Source of the DNA: Lethocerus indicus
Lineage: Eukaryota > Arthropoda > Insecta > Hemiptera > Belostomatidae
NCBI GenBank assembly: GCA_019843655.1
Contig: JACDQD010000011.1
Location: 13,124,604 to 13,188,603, forward strand
Reading direction: 5' to 3'
DNA: 64,000 nucleotides
Each line of letters opens with the position of its first letter. Position 1 is the first letter of the stretch. Positions 1 to 14,723 of the stretch are shown here, piece after piece. Both the position numbers and the translations under genes were made by a program. Below the pieces are notes generated by a model. That model was not told where the DNA came from. It saw only the letters and a list, made by a program, of their open reading frames with translations, and made no database searches.

Positions 1-1197
1 GAAAAAGACCAAACCAGTGGGGCGAGACAAAAACACCACAAACCTACAATAAATGATTTGATTATGATGCGAGGTACATAAACGAGTACCTAACCTCACA
101 CATATTCACACATAATATTTGAATAAGCTGGTGGGTTAAGAGTTGTAGGAATAAAAATATTCGCTTATTACTAAATCCTGCAGTGTTTAGCCCATTAGCA
201 GTTAAACCTTCCGTCTCACTACCCCCCAATTGATCCTTTAGAACTGACTACCTGCTGTACGTCCCTCGCTGACAGTCAGTTCAATGGGGCCTGACCGCGC
301 GTAAACAAAGTGCGAGTGCGTACCCCTGGGTGGGTTCAACCGTTCCTCGAGTGTGACCCATCACAGGACGGGTGTTTGGACCACTCCCAACCCCCCTCCG
401 GTCGGAATAACGCTGTTAGAGAGCGTATCATGGGGCTTTACAAATAGACTCTTAATGGGGGATAAATCAACTGGGAGGTACCCGGGGGTCGCCAGCCACC
501 CCACGAGCCGGACGCGTGCCCCATTGTCCCCGCGATGATACCCCTCTTGAATACCAGGGAGAGCCATACAAATAATTAGGGATGGCCTTGTGGCTCACAA
601 TACATTGTTTTGATTGGTTTATACCACTTATCTATGGAAATGAACAAGGTATAATCATTGGGTACGGTTGAAATGTTCGATTCCATTTTTTATTAATTCA
701 TCTTGTATAACATGAACAATTAGAAAACACAAATATTTAAAAAGGTAATAGTTAGGTAGGTAGTGGTGGTAGTCTGTCCATACCGATGGGAAACAGAACA
801 TCAAAATATTTTTAAATTAATGGTTGTTTTTAGCGGATGTAAGAACAGTTACGGTGGGCCATTTCGAAGGAATATTAATTACAACTTGCCGCATTGGGAT
901 ATCATGATATTTACGTTTATTCGTTTAAAATTGTATTATACCATAACAATTTATTTGATGGTAATAAAAACCATTATTTATCGTTATAATATTAATAAGG
1001 GTAGACTATAAAATAATCCTAATTTCTTAAGGTATTCGAAAAACTCGTATAAATCGAACTTCAGCTAATCAAACAATTTTCAGGATTCTGTGTTGTGTAT
1101 TATTTCGTCGGGCTTTGGGTTATGAAAATTTCATATGAAAAATATGAAACCCTAACAATATTGATGCTAAGTGGAGTAAGGAAAGAAAGTTTGCCAT

Positions 1198-1238
1198 ATA
1201 AATAAATAAATAAATAAATATATATATACATAAATATA

Positions 1239-1309
<71 letters not shown>
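1198..1309. repeat. Microsatellite: (AAAT)n / (TA)n
   Basis: A short AAAT-type run (about 1200-1220) passes into interrupted TA and then an uninterrupted TA tract from 1242 to 1309, about 34 units. The Ile-Tyr repeat frames it creates on the minus strand are artefacts. Confidence 0.97.
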
Positions 1310-1312
<3 letters not shown>

Positions 1313-3333
1313 ACAGAAATAAGTAAACTCAACTAAATAACGGCTTAGGGCCCTGGTTTTAGATCTCCATATCAATCAACCTAGATTTTGCAACGAATTA
1401 ATTTGCCATTAAACAAACACAATAACATTCATTAACCGAACCATATAATTTTGCAATTCAAAACAATCTTATTGTTAAAATTACAGCCGGTTTTGTGTTT
1501 AAATACGTTTTCCTTTTCCGATTTCTTTTTTGGGTCCCCTAATTTAAAACAATTTTTTTCTCTCTCTAGTGTCGTTGTCGCTTATTACCTGGAAAAATTA
1601 TGTCACGGGATAAACCAATTTTTTGCCCAATTGATTTCCATCAGCACAAACGTAGAGTTGTCACTGCCCCGAGAAGGAACAGTCCAATAAAAAATTTGGT
1701 CGAACTGCATAATCAGATAGGTGCTCGTTTTGTTTCCAAATAAATTCGACCTCTCTCTCGCTGGGCGTCGTTGTAATTAAATATTCCCCCCGTTTCTATC
1801 AAATCGACTTTGCCAGTTATTAGTTATATACAGATCCCCGCCTTCTGATAGCTGACAAATTTAACAGGCAAAAGCTTTTAATTTTAATCCTATTGTAATT
1901 TCGCAATCGCTTACAGTAGAAATGCCCTCTTTTTAACGTCCGAACGATTTATAGCGCGGAACGGAGGTAATTAAAGAATAAAAGTGGTATTTATACGTCC
2001 TTATTGGCCGATGGTTGTGCGAGAATTACGGAAAAGAGGAGAAATTAATTTGAAAGATGGCAGTTGGAATTTATTAGGCCCGATCGAACAAAGCCCTAAT
2101 GGCCCGACGGAATAATTGAATTTCCGTTATCGTGGGACTTTGAAAAGAAAATAATAGTCACGTGTACGTGGGTCTAAAGCGAGACCCGCGCGCGGGCTCT
2201 CATTTGAAAGCCGGCAAGACTTTTTTTGCACAGATTTTTTATTACAATACAAGAAAATGAACCACGAACGGTAATTTGTATCGCCGTTATAAATAAAAAC
2301 TGAGACGCGTTCAAGAAACAAACGCGAACATTAGCGGAACTTGTTGAGCACGCTGACACTTTTGGTTTGGACCGATTCACAGGCTCATCTCGCCAGAAAT
2401 AGCTATACAATAGCGGTTTCTTAACCGGGATGGATAACATAAAAGGATATGCCCATTCCCTAATATGCCCCATGCGACCTAAATGAGCTGCTTCGTATCG
2501 GTTTATCCAGTATGTGAAAGATATAAGACGTCCCATTTTGCAGAAAAAAAAACACGCTAACTATGTCGTATTATGTAGGGAGCTCATTAATGGCAGATCG
2601 TGGGCAGACTTGTATTAATTTATAATGCGAAAATATGCTGATAGGACAAACTTCATGTAGTATGCAATTACAACCTTGCTAACGCGTTTTTGTCGCTATA
2701 AAGAAAAAAAAGTCTACTCTATTGGCTATTACTCAAATCAGTTGGCAGTCGGTAATTAACCGTTTTCCAGTAACTGTAACTGGAAATGGCAAAAATTCTA
2801 CATTTAGTCCCACATATTATTTATTTATTGTCATTGTTGCAGTCATGTAAATGTGGTAAATTAGTAATGTTTACTTGCAAGTTATTATTTAAAGCTCTAT
2901 ATGTGTTATGTACGGCGAGTAAGTGCCACAAATTGAAGTAGAACGGTGAAAGACATTTGTGGGATAAGCGTTAGACGACCTTAAACCCTAAATTCCACAT
3001 CATCGTTCCTTGTTACGGGCCGTAACTCAAAGTTTCATCATTAAATTCGGTAAAAATAATTAAAATTATAACTGTATTAGGCCCGTATATAAATAACATT
3101 TCGGTTTCAATGGCCGGTATACGTGTGTGTGTGAAACGCGCGGTTATTTTTGTACAGCGTGAATTTCCCGCCAGAACAATACAGGGTTCTCGAGCACGTG
3201 CGTGCTGTTACCGTCCGTCCGGAACGAGTGGGTCGTTCTCATTGTTAGTTTTAGGTACGATTTCGGGAAGTTTTCGATTTCGAATTTTTAATTTAGAAAT
3301 TTTAATAAACTCTTAATTGGGAACGGGAATTTC

Positions 3334-3345
3334 GGGGGGGGGGGG
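3334..3345 (+). repeat. Homopolymer run G12
   Basis: Twelve uninterrupted G residues next to an otherwise ordinary non-coding stretch. Length is prone to sequencing and replication slippage. Confidence 0.95.
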
Positions 3346-3510
3346 CGAAATGCGGACGCTCTAAATGGTTCCGGCTTGAGAAAGTGTTGTCCGAGTCACG
3401 AAATAAACGGAATAATGAATATATACGGTTTCGACCGGTAATGAAGGGGTGAAGGGAGGGGGTGCGGGAATGGGGGTGGCGAACGGCGCAAATCGTTCCC
3501 ACACGTGGGA

Positions 3511-3553
3511 GGAGAGAGAGAGAGAGAGGGCGAGAGAAAGAGAGAGAGAGAAA
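3511..3553 (+). repeat. GA-rich microsatellite
   Basis: An imperfect GA repeat, interrupted by GGG-CGAG and an AAAG unit. It reads as alternating Arg/Glu in one plus frame, which is low complexity rather than coding. GAGA repeats of this kind bind GAF-type factors in insects; that role is not shown here. Confidence 0.9.
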
Positions 3554-6500
3554 GGTGACGTGAAGCTTTCGGTGTCGTGCGAGGCCCCGGGTCGGACTTT
3601 CGGAGTGAATTTTCTGATTGGAGCCCGTTTTGAAAGGGAGGAATATTTACGAGCTTATCCCCGTTTCTCGGTTCGCCATCTTAAAAAAAAGACATTCCTG
3701 CGGACGTGGGAAATACGAGGGTTCAACATCCACCCTAACAGTCGGAGATAGATGTGGCGACTGCGTATTCCAACTTTTATTTTGGATACCTGTTCTGGAG
3801 TACGGGGTAATTGTCCGCATGATTCCATCCCACGATGAACACACTAATGCTGCCGATGTTAAAGCCAATACGCATAAGCAATATGAGAGGAAATCAAACA
3901 TTATAGTTGGCTATAATATACCGGTAACAGATCGCCTATCTCAAAACACTGCTATTGCTTCAAAAGCCAGCAATTTGTCTAGATATCCTCTCGGCTGTGG
4001 TTATCGTCGGAGAGAGGAAACGAAGGTACATCCATAAATAAATCTTATAACATTGTTAATAAATTTATATGGGGGAGAAAATAAGGTGCAGGAAATTAAT
4101 TAGGTGCATTATTAATTAATTTAAATCTCGGAATGGACGCCACACAACCTTTTGCTTGCTCATTTGAAAGTCCATAATTGGGGAATATAAGATTCAGTAA
4201 TTCTTCTCCTTTAAAAAGAGTTCTGTATGCGGAGTGTTACATTCCTTTAATTAGATTGTTTAATAGACTCCCATGAAGTATATGTTTTGTTAAATATGAT
4301 TTCAGTTAAATTAAATTGGACGCTACTTAGGAATACTGCATTCGTTCATTAAGTAGTTAGGAAGTGAATTGGGTACGACTCTAAATATTTCCGAAATAGA
4401 ACCCATTGGCAGAAGCGAAGGACGTCTGGCCGTATTTCATGTGGAAGAAGAAAGGAAAGAAGGAAGAAAACACTTTACAACACCGGGAGTCGGAACGCGA
4501 CCAATTCTAATTGTATGAAAGACTCCTCGCTCTATAATTAGCAGTGGGTCGGCTCTTCGCCACTGGACAATAGCCAGGCTTCGTGGCGGACAGTGAAAAC
4601 GCAGATTATGATAAACTGACCTTGTATTCAGCTCTATCAGGTTGTAGTATCTGTACGACGATTTTACAGTTAAGAATGGTTTCTCCATATACGGATATAC
4701 GGGGCAGATTCAGGGTCGATGTTATCAAAGGTCGGATTTTATCGGATTTTAGTACGAGTTGCAATATTTTATATTATATTATATTGTCCCCGCAGTATTA
4801 CTCAGTATCCCTGAGATTAAAAGAAAACTCTAGAGTGTGGTCTGAGTTTCGTTTATTTTTTAAAAAGAAGGCTTAAAAAAGAAGAATTTTGCTTGGTTTC
4901 GAAGAAAGTATTGGATTCGGATTTAAAATTGCCGACTAGCATTTATTTAATGAAAATATTTTATAGAACTTTATAATAGTTAATAATGTGGAATAACGTA
5001 ATATGGTCGTATTTTTATAAACATCCTGTGTTAATTTATTTTGGGAGGATGAAGTGTATATTTTATTTCAGGTCCAAAATATGCCGCTATGTCCTATTCT
5101 TCTTATTTATATATAGATTTATCAGCCCTTATTTATAATTTCCGCAATGCGACACCTGGTTTAATAATCAGCCATTAAAAATTCAATGGCACTCTATTTA
5201 CACCGGGAAAGTGTAAGAGGTAACCCCGTATTTATTGCTCGGGGTAAACTGCGGAAACAAGCGGAATTGCGCATTCGCAGTATCAACAAACAACGTCTCA
5301 TTTATATTAATGAGGTGGGAGGGGAGGGGTCAGCGAATATGTGCGATTCTTCATCTCTCCACCGGCGTATCGGGCCGCGGGACTTAGAATTCAAACTATG
5401 CCGGGAACTTCCGAGGAACTCTTGTATTATTTAAAGCGCCCGGGGAATGAAAAATGGAATACCGTCCGGAACCGCATAAATTGGATCTCGGTTTCGTAAC
5501 GCGTACAGAGCCCGGGCAGACGTTCCTCATAAAAAATTCCAATTTGGACGAATCAACGGTTGTAATTAACCGGCGCGGAATGTTAAAATTCATGTGACTT
5601 AGTGTGAATAACAACAGCTGTTGTTTCGGGCCTCCGTTAGACCAACATCGCGTATATACATAAAAATTCGTATATTTTTAGGCTTTTAGACGGAATTTTA
5701 ATTCGGTGTTACGTTTCGTGTAGGCATTAGCGAGAAATATTTACATGGAATATTAGTGTTCCGCCTAGAAATCGGTGGTTTAATTATCATAATTAATGTT
5801 ATGTACGAAAAATTAACCCTGTCTCAATGATTTGAAGCCCTCGCCTCTAGAAACTGGCCCTGAATGTATTTCAAGTATAAAATCCTTTACCAATTCAAAC
5901 TTTTATACGGGTTAAATTATTCACGACGGGTTTTAAACCGTTCATTTACAATTAATTCGCCAATATACCTTATAATAAAGAAAGATATACAAGATGCCGG
6001 AGGGAGACCTCTGCTCCTCCCTAAAATAATATTCAACGCTGGAATACTCAGTGTTATCACTATTATTTTATCACAAATATGTTACTATAATGTAAACCAC
6101 CCACTATTGAATACTACTATTCAAAATAATATCTCTGTCTCTACAGCAGAATTATTGAACGTCTAAATAGATGTTATTGTGATAAGATATTACATAGGCT
6201 ATAATAAAGTACCATTAAATATCATTTTTACAACTTGGTGATTATTTTTCTGTCTGTGTTTCTCCGTACGTCTCTAATTATGGGTTTGAAATTTAAAATA
6301 TACTATATATGCTATATATATGTGTGTGTAGCATAGGGACAGGATAATAGGCCGATCATTCAAATCGCAAGTCTATTTCCTTATAAGGCCTGTTTTTCGT
6401 AGAGCAGCTGTTGTGTAAGAGAGCCAACCGACAGATGCGAGAAGCCCCCGCCCGGACAGTCTCCCTCCGTAACAATAATTTGGGCCTATTTCGGAACACG

Positions 6501-8612
6501 GGTTCGGAAGCCGATTATTATATCCAGTTTTTTTTTTTTAATTTTTTGATGTGAGAAATTGTTTCGAAAATCGCTTCTAAATATCAAGTCTATTGTCCGT
6601 GGTGGAATCGGAAATGTGTTGGTGCCCTTTGAAAAGGGGAAGGCGTCACGAGGTAGAAGATGGGTTAATTATCGGTAATCCGTTTGCCCTTGCCGCCCTA
6701 ATTTTCTTTTGTCCTTATTTCTTCGGACGATTGTCTTTTCTGTACAATTTTATCCGGTTAATAACAGGTGTCTATCGCAATAAGCGACATAATTTATAAC
6801 TGGTTGCCAGAATTCTGAAGAAAGGACGAATTGTGACTAAAGTGTACGATCTATAGTTGAATCGGCCAGGTCTAAAATCAGTAGTGAGAAAACATTTTTC
6901 TGCTTCGGATCCCTTTGCAAGGAATTTCTTCTTTAATATCATAGAACACTCACCAATCCTGAAGGCTATTAGAGACTGTATCAATATCCACAACATCTTT
7001 GTATGTAAATTGTTCGCTCAATTTTCATTGCGAAACAATCAACGTTCGTGTACAAACGCTTGTTGTGTGCACGGGTACACATCCTCGTACACCTTTAATT
7101 ATAATCAAATTAAGGCGGTACAAACACTCGTTTAATTCTGTCTTCCTCTCGAGTCGCCCCCACCCTCCTCCCCAACCACCGAGGATAAGGATCTCTCCGG
7201 GGAATGAGCGGTTCCTCCGCGTATGAATTATTGCCGGGACCGCGGTTCGGGCTTTTAATTATAATTTAACGAGTCAATTAGTCCCGAATATGTTTATCGA
7301 GAATTTTCGGAATGTTTTAAAAACCCGCTCGGTCTGATTTATGCGCGGGCCCCGCGTCCCGAAGCTCCTATAAGCTACGACGGTCGGTTCACACGCCTGT
7401 CCGCTTCTTCTGGATTATGCGAAAGGGGAGAAAATAGTATTTTTTTACTACTTCGAACATTTTTCAGTGGGATACTATTTCGCCGGTCGCATGACGAGCG
7501 AAGGACAATGACCCCTGTCCACATTCCAGAAAGAATAATAATTCTTGCTTCTATAACATGTTGAGAAATTACGATTAATATTGTCTTAATCTTGTGCCAT
7601 TAAACAAGAAAACATATATTTATGATATGTGTTTTTTTAATATCATTCATGCTAACTTCTTACACTAAATTCGGCTTATCGTTGTATTGTTTATTAATAA
7701 CAGGTAACTCGATATGGTTGAATTTAGCCGACAACTCACAATTCAATGCCTACAGAATTCTCCGGTAACATGCAGGTTTATGTGAATTCTACTCAGAAAA
7801 TGGGTAATATATTAATAGGATAATACACAACATTAAAGGGATAAAACGCCCTCTGTGTTCCTCCCCGTTGGATTTTACCTTGCGGCCCCTTTGTCAGCGC
7901 GGCAAATGTAACATTGATTAACTGCCTGGGAGGTTTAATGGCTTGGGCAGTATATAAAGGACCCCGTAAAGGGTGTCAACAGCGTACCAAATCCAGAGGT
8001 AAATATCGGTTGGGGGCGCGTGACCCGCGCAGGGCCTCTGCACGAGGGGTCGTATCATGAGGGAGGAATAACCGGGAAAAAGGGCGTGGGAGGGATGATT
8101 GGGAACGACAAAAAACTGCCCACGGTAACAATTTGTTGAGTCATAGCACGGCCTAATAAGAGGCGCGCGCCCTACGCCCTCGGCCCCGGGTGTAATTTAT
8201 CGGAGGGTGAGCCCTGGGGAAGTTGACCAAACCTCGGAGGGGGGATGTAATTGATTCCGTTGAACCCTCCCCACTAATCTGATATTTTCGGAAGACTAAT
8301 ACAGTCCACATCCACAGAATTTTCATTGTCAGACATTGCAGTGCATAAACAATTTGATTGGCTAATCTAGCAAACACTAGTGCTACAATACAACTCGTAT
8401 CACCAGAAATATTTCCTGTGGGCCCTGTTTCGCCATAACTAAGAACGACGTTCTTAATTTCTTCGACGTTGGAAGAAACACCCAATTAGATGATACTTTC
8501 ACTTCTTAAATTAAGCCGTTTTGATTTTTACGGTCGAAATAAAAGAAACAAACGGCAAGAATGAGCCCACAATGAAGAGGAATTAATAATAAGTTCAGAT
8601 GTAACGGTTAAT

Positions 8613-8700
8613 GAACCAGTTGGCAGGCAGTATTGAAAGCAATTGAGTATTGAATTGTGTAAAACTTTCACACATGTCGACCAGGAGAGAGAATGAAATT
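8613..8700 (+). mobile_element. Family A repeat, diverged single-arm copy
   Basis: This stretch aligns to the reverse complement of the right half of the element at 54442-54575. Shared blocks are 'gaaccagt', then 'ggcagtattga' followed by 'agc' (after one mismatch), then 'actttcaca', then 'ccag' followed by a 'agagagaat' block. The copy carries about 20 extra bases between the second and third blocks. Spacing and order are preserved over about 85 bp, so this is a related element rather than chance. Only one arm is visible here. Class and autonomous partner are unknown. Confidence 0.7.
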
Positions 8701-11700
8701 AAAAAGAATTGTGTATATATATAGTGTTACATTTGCATAATTTCTTTTTGGAACCTCGAACATCGAATAAAAGCTTAATTAAATTTTTCGGTTTTATTTC
8801 TATTTGATTGCCAGTATCATAGACCCCCGGATCGGTGCCATCAACTATTCTGGCTATGGTGGAGGGTTCGTTCTCCATGACTGTGTTGAGAGGAGGACAA
8901 ATAGGGTGCCCGACGAGATAGGGGTGGCCCCGGCCTGAGCCCAGTGCGCAAGTCGAAATGCAATGATCTTCCGCCTCCCCTCCTTCCAGCCCCCCAGCTG
9001 TATACACAGTGGCCATCTTATTAGACTACGATTCCCCTACTACACATTTCACTATCCGATACTCACTGTTACCAACATCAATTTTCGGATATAAACTATA
9101 ATTCAGTGAACAGACAGATCGCCTCATGATATTTTCGGTGGTTCTTTGACAGCAAAATAAGTTCGATTTTATTCGATGAAAATAATTATAAATTTGATTC
9201 AGTAGATAAGTAAAAGAGGACTTTTGAAAAGCCATGTCGACAAAAGCCAAGTGGCGCGATAGTACTTTATTTCTTTCATAAGAGATTTAGTTTTTTAGTT
9301 CTTGTTACTTACTCTCTATCGTCTCATTCTGGCCCACGTTTCGCCCCCTTCAAGTGATGCTTAAAAGCATTCCTGGTCCCCCAAGGGGAGACGTTCTCGT
9401 TGTCTACTGGCGGTGGGAGAAATCTTGCAGTGGAAACCTTAATCCAATTCCAACCGATTTCTAGGAATTTCCAAGAATCACAGATAAAGACCACCGGGAT
9501 AGTGATAAATACGACCCGTGCTCGCTTTTATTTTGTGTGAGATGTATAAAAAGGCGAGTGAGTATGATAAAAGAAGCAATATCTTTCTCCAGTTTAAGAG
9601 GGTTGATAAGAAACAGTTGAGGCGAGATTTGTAGGTGGCAATAGAAAGGGGATGTGATAAGCCGGTCGGCCAAGGGTTGAACGGAGGGTGAGATAGAGCC
9701 GGCACGCACACTGTGGCCCAATGACAAGGCTTTCACTGACCACACACTATCAAATATACGTTTATGCGAAAATAGTGGAACAACCTAATTCTATTAGAAT
9801 CTTTTCGGGTTTTCATTCAGAAGATATCCATTACTTAGTTTCTCAGTAATTGCGCCTTCAGATGAAATCCCGCCACTCTCGGTGCTCAGTATGACCGAGG
9901 ACCAAATCAGAGGCCACATTAAGAGGGTGATTCTGTACATTGCAGCTAAGTAAGCGGTGACAATTACTCGGTACTATCCAGCATCAGTAACATTCAGACG
10001 ACTATGGTCTAGCATATTAGCGGCAGTCCTCGTGGACCCACGAACTTTTATTCTACGTGCCGGTATCGGGAAGAATTTTCCATTCCTCGAGCGTTTGGTC
10101 CGTCGACAGCTGTTTTCCTTGTAATAGTGTACGGTCGTCTGGCCCCACTTTATTTCTTGTTACACACATTCTTACGTGTGTACCGGGGGCCCACACAGTG
10201 GTCGGTTCCTCGCACAACAGACCGTCCATCACCCCGGTCCTAACCGCTCCCATTTACCAACGCTGAGGGGTTTCACGAGTTCTTTGTCTGTTATTTAATT
10301 TTTTTCCGGCCGATGCCCGGCCGGGTTGATGCTCGCCCCGAGATTCTTCGAGACAGCCCCCCCGCGGCTATAACGGACACCTCTTAAAAACGGTTTTTGC
10401 TCTCGTTTCCCGCGCGTTAATAAAAACAGAAGAAACACAGAACCGTGGAATAAACGCGGGGAAAAATGTCGGGAGTCGGTCGAGTATAATTCATGGGCGG
10501 GGTAGGGGCCCCGACAGTTCATTACTACCGGGCAGGCCGCCCGGCGACGTGAATAATCGCCCTCGGAAAAAGGTTAGGCCGTCCGATAACCAATCTCGGC
10601 CGAGTTTTTCGGTGTTCGAAATTTATCATTTTTTCCAGATGACCCCCGCCCGACAATTTGTCCGGCCCCGAGACGCTTTTTAAACGTGATTCCTACCGAC
10701 CCTTATATCTCTGCAGTCCTGGACTACTTTCTTTTTTTTTGTTATCACATACTTCACGGATATTAAGAACCGCGGGTACGGCTGTATCGCGAGCGATAAA
10801 TAAAGCCGCGTTGTCCGGATAATTAATTGTGCTATTCATTTTTTTTTAATTAGACGATAATAAAAAATGAATGGGTAAACCGAAAAAAAAAGATTAATTA
10901 TTTTACGCTTGTGTCCCGACGCATATCCGCAATAACGTTCAACAGGATTTAGCCAAGCCATGCGTTAACCATTATTTAATTACCGTCACAAATAAATCTA
11001 TTAAGATAAAATATATTGCATTTAAAACGTACTTCTGATATATTGCGCGTAGTAGTTTGTTCTGAAACGTCAGTGGCAATTAACGCGCTAAATAAATATC
11101 TTTTAAGGGGCCTCGTGGGGCGTCTTGAGGCCCAGAGGCCGACGGTTCGAAACCCATATGTCGTGGACGTTAGGTATAAGCAAATTTACACTTCTCCTAA
11201 ATGTTCGCTCGTGTTTGAACTTCCAGCTTTCTACGATTTCTTGTAGGCATAGTGATAATTATTTGCTACGGCTTTGTAAGAAGCGAGGAATGCCTCAGCC
11301 CATACTAGAAATAATTGTTCTTAAGATATGATGGCTCTTTTTTATCACAAGTTTTAATTGTAATTTTAACCAAGGCAACGAACTCTCCCGGGGCCTAATT
11401 GGCCGGTCGCGATATCAAATCGTTTCCAATTCGAGCCCCCGAAATCTCCCGTTTTAATTGGTCATTTCTGTCTCGCCCCTCCGCGCTTTAAGTTTCCCCG
11501 TTCGCAATTATACTAAGTGCGACCTTTAATGGCGGTAAAGTGACGTGTGTGTTGTCGGGTACAAAGGGGGTTCCTTTCTCATGGAATAAGAGTCACGGGT
11601 GCGAGCCCCGAGTTCTCAGGTGACAATCGGGTCGGTGGCGGGTTCAAAGATCGCTTTGCCGACTGTGCGGTCCCTCGCGCTGTTTTAATTGCCGGAAGAG

Positions 11701-13645
11701 CGAGACAGAGAGAGTTTCTGAGAGTGGGAGGGAGAGAGAGAGAGGACTCTTCTTAATTAGAGATTAAAACCTTTCCCTCGGCGGAACAATTCTAACTGGA
11801 TCATTAGTGAAACAAATGAACGGTTTTGTTGTCTTTTACGCCTTTTCCTCTATAAGAGGTGTCTCGCAATCCATATTTACATTTGTCCCGTAACTCTGTT
11901 TCATAGAGTCTTAGCAGTTTACCTAGTGTATTAGCGACATTAATGAAGGACGAAAGAAAAAATATACTTTACAGAATTATTGTATTTTAGTACAGCGCTG
12001 TGAACAGTTCTCATATTTATTTAAAATAGTTCAAGGCGTTGGTCGAGTGTTAGGTCGTTATTTTTTATCAATAAAGAGTAACTGTACAGTAGCATCATGA
12101 CTGGATCCTTCCGCACAAGATGGTAACCTGTAAATAGTATAATAGGTTCTGTAAGAAGAAGTGGCGAAACTGATCTAGTTAACAACGAAATAAGGCAAGA
12201 AATCGAAAATGTCTGCATTACAATTCGAAAAATTACGAATTGTGTTTCCAGAGATCCCTAGATCCCTGGGGAAAAAACACTTCCCGAGGATTGCTCATTC
12301 GAACTCTGGTCTATCCAATCGAACATCAAAACATACAATAGTATGTTCGCGCTTCTATCGACCCGTCCACTAAAACCGGGGCAATATAAAAGTATAACCG
12401 CCATTTATAAAGTTTCTAACATGCGAACGTTTTCAAGTTAGCTGCCCGGAATAATCGTCCGTTCGGATCTGCATTTTTGTCCTTTTTACCGTTTTTTACT
12501 GCTCCCTTTTTATCCTTCCCCCGTCCGATAGCAGGAAATGAAATGACAGCGGCAATTACAGATAAGAAATTACGACTTATATCGGCCTTTTAATGCCCGA
12601 CCCTCGGGGAAATTACAACCCCCCCTCGCCAACCCTCCTGGAGTGCTTTAAATTCCTTATTGTTATTGTACTTTTTTCCTCCTTATTTTATTGTTTCCTA
12701 TTTGCCGCGGTGGATGCAAATTGTTGTCGGAAAAATACCCCGGAGGGATATTAACGGCTCAATTAAACGCGGGAATCCGGTCCCGCCTCGGATCTAGGCT
12801 ATCCCGCAGTGTGAATATTTATATAAGTAGGGCGGGATAAGGCCAAGGATTTTTTTGTGTTCGTTTCCATTCCGTTTGCGTGTCCTTCTGTTTGGCTTCT
12901 GGCCTCTTATTATTCCTGATAGTCGCTGCGTCTCAAGATCACATTCGCAGGACAGGTTTCTCCCCAGTGTCCCAATATGTTTATTTGACTGCAAAAATTA
13001 ATACAACCCGCATGCGTAAAACTTTTGACTCGTGTGATTTAAAACAATTTTCTGACTGCTACTGACGGAATGCACCTAACGAGGGGGGAAAATAGAGAAA
13101 CTGATGTTATACTACACCATTGCAGGAAAAATTAATATTTTCATACTTTGTACAGAAATATTGTTTTTATCCATTGTGATTAATAATTTCTTCTTCTTTT
13201 TCAGGTAAGTCATGGCTGTTTTCGATGTTCAAGTAGGATTAGCGCTATGAAGTAAGTTTATTACATTTATTTTGTATTTATCATTTACATTAGTGTTGAA
13301 CTTGAAGAAACAACTACTTTTCGTTATTATTTAGCAGTAATTTGCAGTTAAGTACAATTCAAAACAAAGTATCCTGGTTTCAAGTCATGTTTTGAACTCC
13401 GGATAAGTGATCTTCCTAGTTATTGCTGTTAGAAAAGGTTTTTTTCAGGGGTATGAATTTAGATATCACCACTTATTTTTTAATATTCGGATGGAGGTTG
13501 CTTTAGTTTTATCAAGAATTGAAAGAAAAACATCCCGAAGATTCTGCATATTATGTTGAGGTTGGAGCATCCGATTTTCAGTTTTACATTATGGTGCGAA
13601 TAAAAGGTAGTTGTTAGTTGTCATAGAAATGCTCGTTTTTTTGTT

Positions 13646-13700
13646 AATGTAGTCAGGGCTACCAAAATTACGGGGGGTCACTCTTCTCCCCTACGTTCCC
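13646..13700 (+). repeat. Family C repeat, copy 1
   Basis: Begins 'aatgtagtcagggctac' and ends in a G-run followed by a C/T-rich block before 'acgttc'. It lines up over about 55 bp with 14724-14780, with the same orientation and order of blocks and about two thirds identity by eye. The origin is unknown; it could be an old local duplication or fragments of one interspersed repeat. Confidence 0.5.
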
Positions 13701-14723
13701 TAGGCTTATGTGCGATCCTTCTACAGGTCTTTAGACCGGTGGTTGATTAATTATGCTTAACTTCGTGGAGTTAATAGCGGTCAATATATTCTGGCTAACA
13801 GCAGCTGAAGACCGTCCGGAATTCGAAATTGGATGTAAAATATTTTCAGGAAGCTCTTCGCTCGGAATCCCCGCAAGTTTTCGAGAAACTTTTAATTGTT
13901 TGTTCAACAACTGACTTACACGTCCCAGACAACGGCACTGTGTACGATGGGAACCGTGTTGGGGGCGCGTCCATTGGCTGGCTCGGGTTACCCGCGAGAT
14001 CCTAATCGCGATTATAATTTGAATGAGAGCAGGGGCTTTTGCAACGATGACTTGATAATGGGCCGATTGTTTACCCGGCTTAATGTCCCATAGGCGGCGG
14101 CGCAGGCGGCTCTCACATATCAAACACCCGGGCCCCGGGTTCACATACGCTTTCGGCCTGTAATGAGAATGGAAGCGAGAAAGACGCCCGAGGGGGGAAA
14201 ATAAAACTTTGTCATACACCCTTTGTGATTAGGATCTCTCCTGAGAGAGAAAACTGTTTCAATTAAAATAATTAATACTTCTTCCCCTTTTTTTTCTTTA
14301 AATTTTTAATACGGTTTTTCTCAATTAAATGACAGACAATGGACCGACAAAGTGAACGCCCTCGTGTGTGGTTAGCCGCGACACGAGACTAGTGTATTAT
14401 CCATTATATACTTTTCAAGTTTATTATTCGTCGGCGTAATTATTTTAAATAATAAAACTTGACATTGTGCGGTTGAATATTAGTAATTTGTCTAGATGTG
14501 AAATCTCGATCAATTCCCCGCTAATTACTGAATTGTTTTCTGGTAGTAGGACAGTGTGTTCTGTTTGAAGTTTGCCGAAGTCTTTCAGTTCGTTTCAGGA
14601 TAACCCCGTTTTTGGAACGAATAAACGATTTTCTCGTAGGGCCCCGTTGAGAGTTACCATGGAAACGTTCCGGTAAAGTTTAATTGGCGTTTAAGTGAAG
14701 CCACCGCTCCGGGTATGTTATTC

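Larger units (their letters stand above)
1..8612. other. Non-coding DNA, putative downstream intron of ss, part 1
   Basis: No recognisable protein or RNA gene on either strand. The longest open frames (139 codons at 3618-4037 plus, 120 codons at 2174-2536 minus) have no domain I recognise and look like chance. Contents: GC-richer islands near 240-560, 3110-3250, 5200-5640 and 7140-7400; a long TA microsatellite near 1.2 kb; a G12 run at 3334-3345; a GA tract near 3.5 kb; and TAATTA-rich DNA near 4085-4130. Intron status is inferred from its position downstream of the spliced bHLH exon. Confidence 0.6.

Noticed and set aside
1100..1375. Ile-Tyr repeat frames
   Set aside because: Translation of a TA microsatellite.
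3618..4037. 139-codon open frame, plus strand
   Set aside because: No domain or splice context; composition is not protein-like.
11107..11160. tRNA-derived SINE or tRNA fragment with a B-box-like 'ggttcgaaacc'
   Set aside because: One B-box mismatch, no convincing A-box, and the surrounding sequence is better explained by a 7-bp hairpin 'gggcctc'/'gaggccc'. No cloverleaf can be drawn.
13731..14219. Longest open frame in the window (162 codons, minus)
   Set aside because: No recognisable domain, and the length is within chance for 64 kb in six frames. Part of it lies in a GC-rich patch.
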